DNA of 64,000 bases from Catellatospora sichuanensis (lineage in GTDB: Bacteria > Actinomycetota > Actinomycetes > Mycobacteriales > Micromonosporaceae): positions 94,924 through 158,923 of the forward strand of contig NZ_VIQO01000032.1 in the NCBI RefSeq assembly GCF_007483665.1. The letters run 5' to 3'. Of the stretch, positions 31,270 through 40,400 are shown piece after piece (positions within the stretch are counted from its first letter, which is position 1; the number at the start of each line of letters is the position of its first letter). Below the pieces are notes generated by a model that ran no database searches, was not told the DNA's origin, and saw only the letters and a list, made by a program, of their open reading frames with translations. The position numbers and the translations under genes are program-made.

Positions 31270-34200
31270 ATGAGTTCTCCCACCGTCCCGCAAGTCGCCC
31301 GCCGTCGCCACCGGGCCTCAGTCCTCGCTCTGGGGCTGAGTCTGCTGCTGTTGTCCGTGTCTGTGCCTGGGTCCGCACACGCCGCGATCCCAGCGCAGGA
31401 TCCCGGAGTCACGTTGCGCACCTACAGCCTCGCAACAGATCTAATCGGGCTGTGCACGCTCAAACCCGGGCAGACTCCCAACTTCGACAAGCTGATGCCG
31501 GCGGTCAACTGGTCGACCCAGGCCGACTTCGGCATCGCCGACAGATTCCTCACCCAGGTCATCGCGAACATCAACATCACCACCGCCGGCTCGTACGCCT
31601 TCCGGCTCACCAGCGACGACGGCTCCCGCCTGCGCGTCGACAAGAGCACGGTCGTCGACAACGACGACTCCAACAGCACCTTCACGACAGTCATCAGCCA
31701 CGACGGCGTGCACGGCGCGTCGCCGAAAGACGGCTCCGTCGACCTGTCTGCCGGCTATCACAAGCTGCGCATCGAACATTTCGACAATACGGGTGGGCAG
31801 GCCCTCAAACTGGAGTGGCAGCCACCGGGCTCCGCGCAGTTCGTCCTCGTGCCGACCACGGCGCTGAGCACCGAATCCGGAGTCACCCGGGTAACCGCGC
31901 CGGGGACCAAGGAATGCGTCGAGGGCGCCGACACCCCGGGCGACGGGCTGCCGCTGAACGCGGTGCACCCCAACTACACGCTGACCGATCTGCGTCCCAG
32001 CGGGTTCCAGCCGAAAGTCACCGGCATGGACTGGCTGCCCGACAACCGGTTGGCCATCACCACCTGGGGCGGCGACTACGGCACCACCCAGCCGCTCGGC
32101 GAGGTCTACCTGCTGGGCAACGTCACCGGCACCACCTCTGCCTCGCAGGTGACGGTGAAGAGGATCGCCTCCGGGATGCAGGACCCGATGGGAATCAAGT
32201 ACGTGGACGGCAAGCTGTACGTCTCGGAGCGGTCCCGGCTGGTCGAGCTGAACGACACCAACGGCGATGACATCATCGACAACAAGCGAACCGTGGCGAC
32301 CTGGCCGTTCGGCGGAACCTACCACGAGTTCGCGTTCGGCCTGCTGTACAAGGACGGATTCTTCTACCTCAACCTGTCGGTTCAGATCACTCCCGGCGGG
32401 CGCAGCACCAAACCGCAGCTCGCCGCCAACCGCGGCACCGCGATCAAAGTGAACAAGGCAACCGGTCAGGTCGAATACACGGCGAGCGGACTGCGTACTC
32501 CGAACGGCATGGGGTGGGGTCCCGAAGGCGGCATCTTCGTCACCGACAACCAGGGCGACTGGCTGTCGGCCAACAAGCTGGTGCAGCTCAAGCCGGGCCG
32601 GTTCTTCAACCACTACAACGATCCGGCCGGTCCGTTCGACTCGAACGCCGTCACGCAGCCGGTGCTATGGCTGCCGCACAACGAGATCGCAAACTCGCCG
32701 AGCACCCCGATCATGCTCACCCAGGGCCTGTTCGCCGGGCAGATGCTGTTCGGTGATGTCACCTACGGCGGTATCCAGCGCGGGTACCTGGAGAAGGTCA
32801 ACGGCGAGTATCAGGGCGCGGTCTTCCGCTTCACCCAGGGACTGGAGGCCGGCATCAGCCGGATCACCCTAGGCCCCGACGGCGCGATCTACGCGGGCGG
32901 CATCGGCGACGAACGCGCCAGCAGCAACTGGCGCCAGCAGGGCAAGCTCCGCTTCGGGCTGCAAAAGCTGACCCCCGGCAGCAACAACGCCTTCGACATC
33001 CTGGCCATGCGGGCGGTAGCCGGCGGCTTCGAACTCGAATACACCCAGCCGTTGTCGGCCGCCACGCTGAGCTCCCTGACGTCGCGGTACGCCGTCCAGC
33101 AATGGCGTTACACCCCGACTTCGGCCTATGGCGGGCCGAAGGTCGATCTGGAAACGCTGAGCGTCACGTCGGCTATCCCTTCGGCCGACGGCAGGAGAGT
33201 CACGTTGCGCATCAACGGCCTGGAAGCCGGTCGGGTGGTGCATGTGCACTCGCCGCGGCCGTTCAGTTCGGCTTCCGGGCAGTCCCTGTGGAGCACGGAG
33301 GCCTGGTACACCCTCAACGCGCTGCCCGGTGGCACCTATGAGGCCGAGCAGGCGGCACTCAGCGGCGCGAACGTGGGGTCCGAACACTCCGGGTACAGCG
33401 GATCCGGTTACGCCGACTTCGCCGATACGGCCAACACCGGAGGTTATGTCGAATGGACAGTCAACGTGCCGACTGCCGGAGCCCACTCGCTGGCATTCCG
33501 CTACGCCAACGGCAAGACCGTCGACCGGCCGCTGGCCATCGCGGTCAACGGCACGACTGTCAGTCCGGCGTTTTCGTTCCCGCCGACAGGCGCGTGGAGC
33601 ACCTGGCGAACCGCCTTGCTGACCACGACGCTGCCGGCCGGGCAGGTCAAGATCCGTGCGACCACGACGGGCGCCAACGGCAGCAATCTCGACCACGTGG
33701 CCGTCACTCCGGCGGCTCGCATCTCACTGTTCGACGGCACCGGTCTGGCGGCGTGGGAGAACGCGGACGGCAGCCCGGCGGCCTGGCCGGTGGCAGGAGG
33801 ATCCATGGAATCGCTGGGCGGAAACATCCGTACCAGAGGGAAATTCGGCGATTTCAAGCTGCATGGCGAGTGGCTGGAACCCGCCTACCCGCCGGAGGTC
33901 ACCGGACAGGCCCGCGGCAACAGCGGGTTCTACCTTCAGGAACGCTACGAGATCCAGGTGCTGGATTCCTACGGTGACACCACCTTGGCGAACAACGAGG
34001 CTGGTGCCATCTACCTCAAGCGTGCCCCTGACCGGAACATGGCCACCGCGCCCAACACCTGGCAGACGTTCGACATTACGTTCCGCGCCGCGCGGTTCAA
34101 TACGACAGGCACGAAACTCGAAGATGCCAGGGTCACCGTGGTGTGGAACGGCGTGGTCGTACACAACAACGTCGCCATCAACGGCCCCACCGGGAACGGC

Positions 34201-34302
34201 CAGCCCGAAGGGCCGACGCCTGGCTCCATCGGTCTGCAGGACCACGGCGACCCAGGCGCGAACCCCCGCTTCCGCAACATCTGGATCGAACCGCTGAGTT
34301 GA
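31270..34302 (+). CDS. Secreted PA14 / sorbosone-dehydrogenase-like / CBM6-like / DUF1080 protein
   Basis: Encodes 1010 residues. A signal peptide ends near residue 39 (VSVPGSAHA). Residues ~45-210 resemble a PA14 carbohydrate-binding domain (YAFRLTSDDGSRLRVD, GYHKLRIEHFDNTGGQALKLEWQPPG). Residues ~225-690 look like a glucose/sorbosone-dehydrogenase beta-propeller (DWLPDNRLAITTWGGDYG, GMQDPMGIKYVDGKLYV, TPNGMGWGPEGGIFVTDNQG). Residues ~695-815 form a CBM6/35-type domain (YEAEQAALSGANVGSEHSGY). Residues ~818-1010 are a DUF1080 (3-keto-disaccharide hydrolase-like) domain (ISLFDGTGLAAWENADG, NSGFYLQERYEIQVLDSYG). This suggests extracellular oxidation and hydrolysis of glycosides via 3-keto sugars. 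A terminator hairpin follows. Confidence 0.85.
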   Translation: MSSPTVPQVARRRHRASVLALGLSLLLLSVSVPGSAHAAIPAQDPGVTLRTYSLATDLIGLCTLKPGQTPNFDKLMPAVNWSTQADFGIADRFLTQVIANINITTAGSYAFRLTSDDGSRLRVDKSTVVDNDDSNSTFTTVISHDGVHGASPKDGSVDLSAGYHKLRIEHFDNTGGQALKLEWQPPGSAQFVLVPTTALSTESGVTRVTAPGTKECVEGADTPGDGLPLNAVHPNYTLTDLRPSGFQPKVTGMDWLPDNRLAITTWGGDYGTTQPLGEVYLLGNVTGTTSASQVTVKRIASGMQDPMGIKYVDGKLYVSERSRLVELNDTNGDDIIDNKRTVATWPFGGTYHEFAFGLLYKDGFFYLNLSVQITPGGRSTKPQLAANRGTAIKVNKATGQVEYTASGLRTPNGMGWGPEGGIFVTDNQGDWLSANKLVQLKPGRFFNHYNDPAGPFDSNAVTQPVLWLPHNEIANSPSTPIMLTQGLFAGQMLFGDVTYGGIQRGYLEKVNGEYQGAVFRFTQGLEAGISRITLGPDGAIYAGGIGDERASSNWRQQGKLRFGLQKLTPGSNNAFDILAMRAVAGGFELEYTQPLSAATLSSLTSRYAVQQWRYTPTSAYGGPKVDLETLSVTSAIPSADGRRVTLRINGLEAGRVVHVHSPRPFSSASGQSLWSTEAWYTLNALPGGTYEAEQAALSGANVGSEHSGYSGSGYADFADTANTGGYVEWTVNVPTAGAHSLAFRYANGKTVDRPLAIAVNGTTVSPAFSFPPTGAWSTWRTALLTTTLPAGQVKIRATTTGANGSNLDHVAVTPAARISLFDGTGLAAWENADGSPAAWPVAGGSMESLGGNIRTRGKFGDFKLHGEWLEPAYPPEVTGQARGNSGFYLQERYEIQVLDSYGDTTLANNEAGAIYLKRAPDRNMATAPNTWQTFDITFRAARFNTTGTKLEDARVTVVWNGVVVHNNVAINGPTGNGQPEGPTPGSIGLQDHGDPGANPRFRNIWIEPLS

Positions 34303-34311
34303 CGCACACTC

Positions 34312-34345
34312 TGGTGTCGCCGCCGGTCTCCGTGCGGCGGCACCA
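34312..34345 (+). terminator. Terminator hairpin after the PA14/DUF1080 gene
   Basis: TGGTG-T-CGCCGC pairs with GCGGCG-G-CACCA (11 pairs, one mismatch) around a 10-nt loop, starting 10 bp after the stop codon. There is no U-tract. Confidence 0.6.
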
Positions 34346-34501
34346 AAGTGCTCAGCCCCGTCGTACCGGATCGGGTGAATCCCCCTTTAGCGGGTTTCTG
34401 AGTTGAGGACCAGCCTCGCCACCGCTTAGCGCAGGACCTGCTTCGTACGGTAAGCGGGCGTGCGTACGCCGCTGTCCGCGGGACCGCCGGGCGTCCTGGA
34501 G

Positions 34502-35230
34502 TCAGCCGTCGTGGCGGAACAGGGCGGTCCACAGGAACTGCTCGCCGAACCGGGGCGAGTCGGCGGGCTCGTCGCGCATGCGGCGGAGCTCGACCTCGGT
34601 CAGGTCGGCGAAGATCCAGCGCAGTGCCTCCGGGGTGTATGCGACGCCGCCCTGCAGCCCGCCGTGCCGGTAGAGCTCGGCGTCGGGCAGTTCGGAGCCC
34701 ATCGCCCCGGCGGCGAAGCAGCTGAGCCCGAAGTGGCCGCCGGGGGCCAGTGCCCGGGCAAGCAGTGCGCGATAGCTGACGCGCCGGTGCGGTGGCAGGT
34801 GGTGGAAGCAGCCCGAGTCGTAGATCAGGTCGTACGGCCCGGACGGGGCCGTCTCGGCGAACGCGTCGCCGCAGTGGAACGCGATGTCGAGTCCGGCCGC
34901 GGCGGCCCGATCGCCGGCCCAGGAGATCGCGGCGGGGGACAGGTCGACGGCATCGACCTGAAAGCCCGCGGCGGCCAGGTGCAGCGCGTTGCGGCCGGGG
35001 CCGCAGCCGAGGTCCAGGGCCCGGCCGGGGGTGACCAACCCTCGGTCGAGGTACGACACCAGGTTCTCATCGGGTTTATCGGCGAAGAACGGCACGGGCC
35101 GGTCCCGGTCTGCGTAGAAGCCGTCCCACCAGTCGGCGGCGCCGTCGGGCGTCCACCGGTCGGCACCGGGCGCGAGCAGCCCGTCCAGCAGTTTCAACAC
35201 GTCCTCGACGTCGCGGATGTCGCGGTTCAT
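34502..35230 (-). CDS. Class I SAM-dependent methyltransferase
   Basis: Encodes 242 residues; ATG 35230 follows GAAGGAGG. N-terminal WWDGFYADRDRPVPFFADKPDENL resembles thiopurine/tellurite-resistance TehB-like methyltransferases. Motif I ALDLGCGPGRNALHLA lies at about residues 70-85, the acidic end of beta-2 is VDAVDLSPAA and motif IV is YDLIYDSGCFHHLPPHRR. It differs in sequence from the methyltransferase at 1277. The substrate is unknown; the cytoplasmic monomeric enzyme is isolated, with its neighbours on the other strand. Confidence 0.88.
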   Translation of the reverse strand: MNRDIRDVEDVLKLLDGLLAPGADRWTPDGAADWWDGFYADRDRPVPFFADKPDENLVSYLDRGLVTPGRALDLGCGPGRNALHLAAAGFQVDAVDLSPAAISWAGDRAAAAGLDIAFHCGDAFAETAPSGPYDLIYDSGCFHHLPPHRRVSYRALLARALAPGGHFGLSCFAAGAMGSELPDAELYRHGGLQGGVAYTPEALRWIFADLTEVELRRMRDEPADSPRFGEQFLWTALFRHDG

Positions 35231-35334
35231 CCGGCCTCCTTCCGGCCGGGTCAGCCTAGCGCTGCCAGCCTGATCGCGCCGCCCGCACGGATTGACTCGT
35301 TGTCCCTGCGCGGCAACGGTGGAGACAGTTGAGT

Positions 35335-35520
35335 TTTGGGCGGCTGGTCTGGAGGACTTCCTTGGCGGGCTCGGTGGCCGGTTCGCGCGGAATGAGTCAC
35401 GGCTGCGGGCGTTCGCTTACGTGAGAGGGCTGCTGTCGTCGCTGGAACGCAAGAGCGGGTGGACGCTGACCGAGCCGGCCGGGGACACGTCGTTGTACGG
35501 CCAGAATTCCCGGGCTGCGT
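35335..35520 (+). pseudogene. IS701-type transposase N-terminal remnant
   Basis: The fragment LEDFLGGLGGRFARNESRLRA, with FAYVRGLLSSLERKSGWTL and TEPAGD, matches the conserved start of IS701-family (DDE) transposases, where a similar RxRAxxYVRGLLxxLxRKNGW motif is seen. After about 60 residues similarity ends, and the catalytic domain is gone. No terminal inverted repeats were found nearby. It is a dead scrap. Confidence 0.55.
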
Positions 35521-35522
35521 GA

Positions 35523-35897
35523 CTGGCGCATGTTCTCCCAACCTGTGGCGGAGCCCGTGCGACATCCGCTCAGACGGTTACTGTCATCGATGGAACGACT
35601 GTCCAATGGGGATGTTGGACGTCGTTGGACACCTGCGCTTTGTCGCGTAGGCCACCGCACTGGCACGGTGGATCGCTACCGGCCGCGGTACGAGCTTGTC
35701 CAACATTGCCCTCGTGATCCACAAACGACGCAGTGGACGGGACCTCGGCCAATGGGGGCCTGCGGCAGGTCCGGCCATGCGATGCGCGTCCGGTATGGAC
35801 TTTCGGACTTCGGCGATGTTCCAGCGATGACGAAAGGCTGAACTACTCGCGGTGTCAGCACATGGGGCTGCCGGGTGGGCCAGCAGGGGGAGGCAGA
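35523..35897. other. Intergenic region, no gene recognised
   Basis: No frame here has protein-like composition. A few short G-rich direct repeats occur but nothing identifiable. It separates two remnants and is probably decayed sequence. Confidence 0.4.
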
Positions 35898-36500
35898 ATG
35901 TACGACCAACCGGTGCGTCCCGGTGTGCGGCATGCGTTCCACCAGACACCCGAGGCCTCCCGTTCCGCGCTCGCGGTGGATCGCGACGTGCAGACGGTGC
36001 AGGACCTGGCCCTGCCTCTGCGCAAGCTGCGGCACCGCCACGCGCGCCAGCATGGCGGCAACCTATTGACCTACCGGCAGCTGGCAGCGAAGACAGGCTG
36101 GTCGCACGGAATCATCGGGGAGTACTTCGCGGGAAACGTCCTGCCCCCACCGAGCGGTTCGACATCCTGATCCGGCTGCTCGGGGCTACCAGCGTTGAGC
36201 AAGGGATGTTGGCCACCGCGCGGGACCACGTTGAGGAAGGTCGACGTCGAACCAATCCGGCCGGCGGGCATGCCGGAGCCGGTGCCGCGCGGGCTCAGAC
36301 GAACGGCATGACGGCAGGTGCTCCCGTGCCGCAGCAGCTGCCACCGGCCCTGACCGCCTTCGTCGGCCGCACGGCGCTGCTCGCCCAAGCTCGACGACGC
36401 CACCACCGGTGGGACAGGCGGCTCAGGCGAGCCGGCCGCGACGAGCGTGGTGCTGTCGGGCACCGCCGGGGTCGGCAAGACGAACCCCGGAATCTGACAC
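35898..36500 (+). pseudogene. Decayed HTH / NB-ARC-type regulator, N-terminal part
   Basis: The first frame reads LALPLRKLRHRHARQHGGNL and TYRQLAAKTGWSHGIIGEYFAG, an HTH typical of actinobacterial NB-ARC/TPR regulators. It then shifts by one base near 36150 to TERFDILIRLLGATSVEQG and LATARDHVEEGRR, and ends VPQQLPPALTAFVGRTALLAQ, the usual lead-in to an NB-ARC domain. Another shift near 36395 is needed to read VVLSGTAGVGKT, the Walker A loop. After this the sequence is no longer recognisable. At least two frameshifts and 3' loss make it non-functional. Confidence 0.6.
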
Positions 36501-37006
36501 ACTTTCGTGAACATCAACCCGCGATCACCATGCCACCCAACGACGGCGGCCCGCCGGAAACAGTAATCGCTGGTCACCGTCGTGACCCCGCCACCAGGAC
36601 AGGGCTCAGGTCATGTTCACAGACGCAGCCGCCTGCACCGCTAACTCGAGTCCGTGTACGAACAGCGACGACCGTGCGGGCTAGGCAGCGACTCACCCCC
36701 GCTCTGTTCGCGGCAGATCCGGATGCCGGCGCGGCTCGCCCATCTTGCGCTGAAACGTGAACGCACGGGATACGGCCGAACGTCGGCTGGAGCATCAACC
36801 GTGGACCTCTGCGCCACCGCTCGCCGATGACCGCGCCTTTACGTCCGCTCCCTCGGCCGTCAGGCTCTCGCCGAGCCTGTTGGCCAGCCGCTGGCTCAGC
36901 CGCGCCTGCCACCAGTCGTAGCTGTGTTGGGTAGGGCTTTGGTGGGGCAGTGGCGATGCTCGCAGGCGTTACCGGTGGGCCGATCTCGCTGGAAAGCCGG
37001 GCGGAG
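36501..37006. other. Intergenic region, no gene recognised
   Basis: Arg/Ala-rich frames on both strands lack motifs or ribosome sites. It may hold the rest of the decayed regulator beyond recognition. Confidence 0.4.
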
Positions 37007-37717
37007 TCAGTCCCGGATCCATACCTCGGTCATCTCGCTGGCAATCCTTTCCGGGCGGCGTACCTGGAAGACGGACACGATGAGGTCCTGGTCGTGCGGG
37101 TAGCCGAGCTTCAGGCCGCCGCGCACCAGCGACGCCAGGTCGGAAAGCGCAAAGTCGTCGAGCGTGTCCGGGTCGTCGAGGTCGACGCCCTCCGGCAGGT
37201 GGGCCTGAAGATCGGCCCCGATGGCGGTCAGCAGCGTCGCCAGGTCACCGTCCACCTCCATGCCGTCCCATCCCTCGACGGTCACCACGTCGGTACCCGG
37301 GGCGGTGAGCACGTACTGTGACCAGTCGGCGACCATGTCCAGGAACACGGAGCCGGTCAACCTGGCCTGCGGGTGCAGCTTGGCCTGATGCCGCACCTCG
37401 TCCTCCAGCGCGCAATGGATGGCGTCGGTGGCCAAGGCCGGCTCGATGACATGCACGACGCCGCCCCAGCAGCCGACCGCGACGATGTCAAGGTCGGCCC
37501 GGGTCTGCGGCGCGAGCACGTCCCGCCGGGGGAGCTCGCCCTGCTCGCTCACCACAGCCGCGACGGTGCTGAGGCTCTCCACCACTCGCCGGGCGTGCGC
37601 CGGGTCGTGCGGCGGCAGCATGGAGACCACGACGGTCTCACCGGCCGGAGGGAACGGCGGAAACACGATCGTCAACTCGGTACGGCTGTCGCGCACGGTC
37701 ACTCGGTCTTCGGACAC
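37007..37717 (-). CDS. Hypothetical protein, 236 residues
   Basis: From GTG 37717 it encodes a soluble acidic protein: AVGCWGGVVHVIEPALATD near the middle, FLDMVADWSQYVLTAPGTDV, LTAIGADLQAHLPEGVDLDD, and the tail VSVFQVRRPERIASEMTEVWIRD. There is no signal peptide or membrane helix. No family was recognised. The composition, even codon bias and full-length frame support a real gene. The start lacks a strong ribosome site and could lie elsewhere by a few codons. Confidence 0.65.
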   Translation of the reverse strand: MSEDRVTVRDSRTELTIVFPPFPPAGETVVVSMLPPHDPAHARRVVESLSTVAAVVSEQGELPRRDVLAPQTRADLDIVAVGCWGGVVHVIEPALATDAIHCALEDEVRHQAKLHPQARLTGSVFLDMVADWSQYVLTAPGTDVVTVEGWDGMEVDGDLATLLTAIGADLQAHLPEGVDLDDPDTLDDFALSDLASLVRGGLKLGYPHDQDLIVSVFQVRRPERIASEMTEVWIRD

Positions 37718-38130
37718 GGTTCAAGACTCTAATATGGATCGCCAGGCGTCATGTGAACGCTTCCCTGAGCTCGGTGGTTCGACCGGCCGTGAGCCGCGTT
37801 TCGGCCATCCGCTGCAGCGCCTGTTTCGGCAGGTGTCGGCCGGCTGAGCCCGCAAAGACCCGTCACCCCCGACGACCTGGACGAGGCTTGGGCCCGCTAC
37901 GCACATTCGCCGTGGCGGGGTGGACAGGCGGACATCGGATTGTGACACTGTTGCCCGAGCACGTCTCGCGTTGAAGAGGTATCTGCTTAGAACACACTCC
38001 ATGACGGTGTGCCCAGCTGGTGTCCTACGCGACCTGTCCAAGGGCTTGCAGGACGCGTCTTCGACGTGGCCCGTCGGCGCTGGGTGGGGCACCACCCCGT
38101 TTTATGGTCATCGTCGGGTAGGTTGCCTGC
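37718..38130. other. Intergenic region between divergent genes
   Basis: No gene recognised. The region must contain the promoters of both flanking genes, but no near-consensus -35/-10 pair stands out. Confidence 0.4.
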
Positions 38131-40218
38131 GTGGATCCCTGCCTGCGCCTGGCCCTGCTTGAGTCCGACTACCTCAACGACGCGGCCTGCGAGATTCGCG
38201 AGCGTTCGGTCGAGGAGCTCAAGGCCCGGTATGCCGAGGTGCTCGCGTTGGAGGTGTCGGCGGACGCGGATGGGGCCTGCTGGACCGATGAGTCGGATCT
38301 GTGGGGCGCGCTGCCGGACGGCGCCGACGGCACGATCCGGTCGCTGGCCGGCATCGAGGGCTTTCCGGGGGTGAGCAACCTGTACCTGCGCGAGTCCGAG
38401 GTCGGTGATCTCGGACCGCTCGCCGCGCTGCCTGCGCTGGAGCTGCTGTGGGTCGGTGTGCCGCCGGACGCGGACTTGACTCCGCTGCTGGCCTGCGATC
38501 AGCTCAAGCGGGTGCGCATCGGCTGTGCGGCTGGGCTACTCCCTGCGGGCCACGAGGTGCTCGCGGCGCTGGCCGCGCGCGGAGTCCAGGTGGACAACTT
38601 CCTGCCTGACCCGGTCGAGGCTGCGGCGCCGTTCGGCGACCCGATCCTGAAGCTGGCAGTCCTCGACAGATTGCAGGGCTCGGTCGAGCTGCCGCCGATG
38701 TACTTCTTCGACGAGTTCGAGTTCGACGAGGGCAACCTGGCCCGGCTGATGGCGGTCGTGATACCCCAGGCGGCGCTCGACACCGTCGACATTCTCGGCT
38801 GGTTCGCGGGGGGCGGGTACGACACGGCGCACATGGTGTGGCATCAGTGGGACGGCGAGTCCGACGAGTTCTACATCCGGTCGCTGGCGGGCGTGGAGGC
38901 GCTGCGCAACCTGCGCGAGCTGGACCTCACCCCGCTTGCCGTGCTGCCGGAGCATCAGATCGCGCAGCTGCGGGCGCGGGGAATCAAGGTCAGCGAGTAC
39001 GAGGAAGCAGCGAAGCGGAGAGCGGCGCTCGCTGCCGTCAAGTCGTACGGTGTCGCCGTGATCGACAAAGCGGTGGCGGGCGCGAACGCGCTGACCCGGC
39101 GTTGGGTGGACACGCTCGGCTCCGACGCCTCGACGGTCGTGTCCGGGGTCGGGGTGTGGCCGCTGCTGGCCTACCTGGCCCCGGCCGCCGACGGTCCGGG
39201 TCGCGACGAGTTGACGGCGGCGATGGGGGTGCCTGCCGACGACGCTGCGACCACAGCGGCGGCGCTGGTCGCGCTGCTGCAATCGACGGACGGTGTGCGA
39301 GCCGCGATCGGCGTCTGGGCCCGCCCAGGACTGGATTTGAAAGCTCAGTGGCGAGACAGCCTGCCCACCGGGACCGTCAAGGTGCTCAACAACCAGAGGG
39401 TGCTCGACACCTGGGTGCGCAGGCAGACCGACGGCTTGCTCGACCGGATGCCCGTCGAGATCGATCCATCGATAAAGTTGATGCTGGCGTCGGCGCTGGT
39501 GGCCCGGACCGGCTGGGTCCACCCGTTCAACGACGGGACGCTGATCGCCGAGGACGGGCCCTGGGCCGGGCAGCGCCTGTGGGGCCTGCACCGCAGCACC
39601 GCCGACCGTGATCTGCTGGCCGTGTACGACACCCCGGCCGGACAGGTCACCGTCGTGACCGTAGAGGGCGCCGACGGCTTCGACGTCGACCTGGCCATCG
39701 GCCTGCCCGACGCCCCCGCCACCGCGGTCCTCGCCGCCGGACTCGACAGCCGATCGGCAGTGCCGGCACGACGCGGCTCGCAGCTCGCGTTGGGCGACAC
39801 GGCGCCGGGCGTGTCGGTGGACCTCGGCTGGGCGTACGACGACAGCCCTGGGCTGGTGGTGAGCCTGCCCCGGTTCACCGTGCGGTCGTCACACAACCTG
39901 CTCGAACACGCCGGCCTGTTCGGGCTGCGCACGGTGTCGGACCTGAGCGGGGAGCATCTGCCGGGCCTGAGTGACGCCCTGTTGGGCGTCGAAGCGGCAG
40001 CGCAGCACCTGACCGCGTCGTTCACCGCGGAAGGGTTCGAGGCAGTCGCGGTGACCGCGACAGGGATCGGGTACATAGGCGCACCGTTGAAGCGCCCGCT
40101 GCAGGTGCAACTGCTGCTGGACCGGCCGTTCGGGTTCGTGGCCAGGCACCGCGACTCTGGGCTGGCGCTCGTCGCCGGCTGGGTCGCGCAGGCAGGGACA
40201 GCGTCTCTGATTCCCTGA
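38131..40218 (+). CDS. Leucine-rich-repeat-like / serpin fusion protein
   Basis: Encodes 695 residues from GTG 38131. The first ~300 residues contain LRR-like strands (IEGFPGVSNLYLRESEVGDL, LAALPALELLWVGVP, LAGVEALRNLRELDLTPL). Residues ~305-690 are a serpin: VDTLGSDASTVVSGVGVWPLL, VARTGWVHPFNDG, SLPRFTVRSSHNLLEHAGLFG, the hinge FTAEGFEAVAVTATG and the end strand RPFGFVARHRDSGLALVAGWV. Serpins trap serine or cysteine proteases through the reactive loop after the hinge (here near GIGYIGAPLKRP). There is no signal peptide, so it may act in the cytoplasm. The last eight residues (AGTASLIP) are encoded by the end of the adjacent TnpB element, so the native C-terminus was replaced. Confidence 0.78.
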   Translation: MDPCLRLALLESDYLNDAACEIRERSVEELKARYAEVLALEVSADADGACWTDESDLWGALPDGADGTIRSLAGIEGFPGVSNLYLRESEVGDLGPLAALPALELLWVGVPPDADLTPLLACDQLKRVRIGCAAGLLPAGHEVLAALAARGVQVDNFLPDPVEAAAPFGDPILKLAVLDRLQGSVELPPMYFFDEFEFDEGNLARLMAVVIPQAALDTVDILGWFAGGGYDTAHMVWHQWDGESDEFYIRSLAGVEALRNLRELDLTPLAVLPEHQIAQLRARGIKVSEYEEAAKRRAALAAVKSYGVAVIDKAVAGANALTRRWVDTLGSDASTVVSGVGVWPLLAYLAPAADGPGRDELTAAMGVPADDAATTAAALVALLQSTDGVRAAIGVWARPGLDLKAQWRDSLPTGTVKVLNNQRVLDTWVRRQTDGLLDRMPVEIDPSIKLMLASALVARTGWVHPFNDGTLIAEDGPWAGQRLWGLHRSTADRDLLAVYDTPAGQVTVVTVEGADGFDVDLAIGLPDAPATAVLAAGLDSRSAVPARRGSQLALGDTAPGVSVDLGWAYDDSPGLVVSLPRFTVRSSHNLLEHAGLFGLRTVSDLSGEHLPGLSDALLGVEAAAQHLTASFTAEGFEAVAVTATGIGYIGAPLKRPLQVQLLLDRPFGFVARHRDSGLALVAGWVAQAGTASLIP

Positions 40219-40400
40219 GCTTGTCTGAGTGATTCAGACGTTCCGGGCGGGGCGTGGCCGTGTCGTGCCGGGTCCGAAGTCTCCGCTGAGGGGGATCACG
40301 GGGGTGGCACGGACGTGGTGGAAGCCGGTCCGGTGGTGCTGTGGTTTCAGGAGATCGTGTGCAGGACCTGATGCCACCACCTGCTGGTGGTGGTTCTTGG
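40204..40400 (-). ncRNA. Putative omega-RNA scaffold at the TnpB right end
   Basis: TnpB nucleases use an RNA from the 3' end of their element, overlapping the end of tnpB and continuing into flanking DNA as the guide. Here the minus-strand 3' end of tnpB and the 30 bp beyond it are conserved with the dead copy at 7349-7600, including hairpin-forming CCACCACC-TGCT-GGTGGTGG (40374-40393) and, just beyond, CCACC-TGTG-GGTGG (40424-40437; loop differs, stem kept in the other copy). The guide would then come from the serpin gene's 3' end. The boundaries are estimates. Confidence 0.35.
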
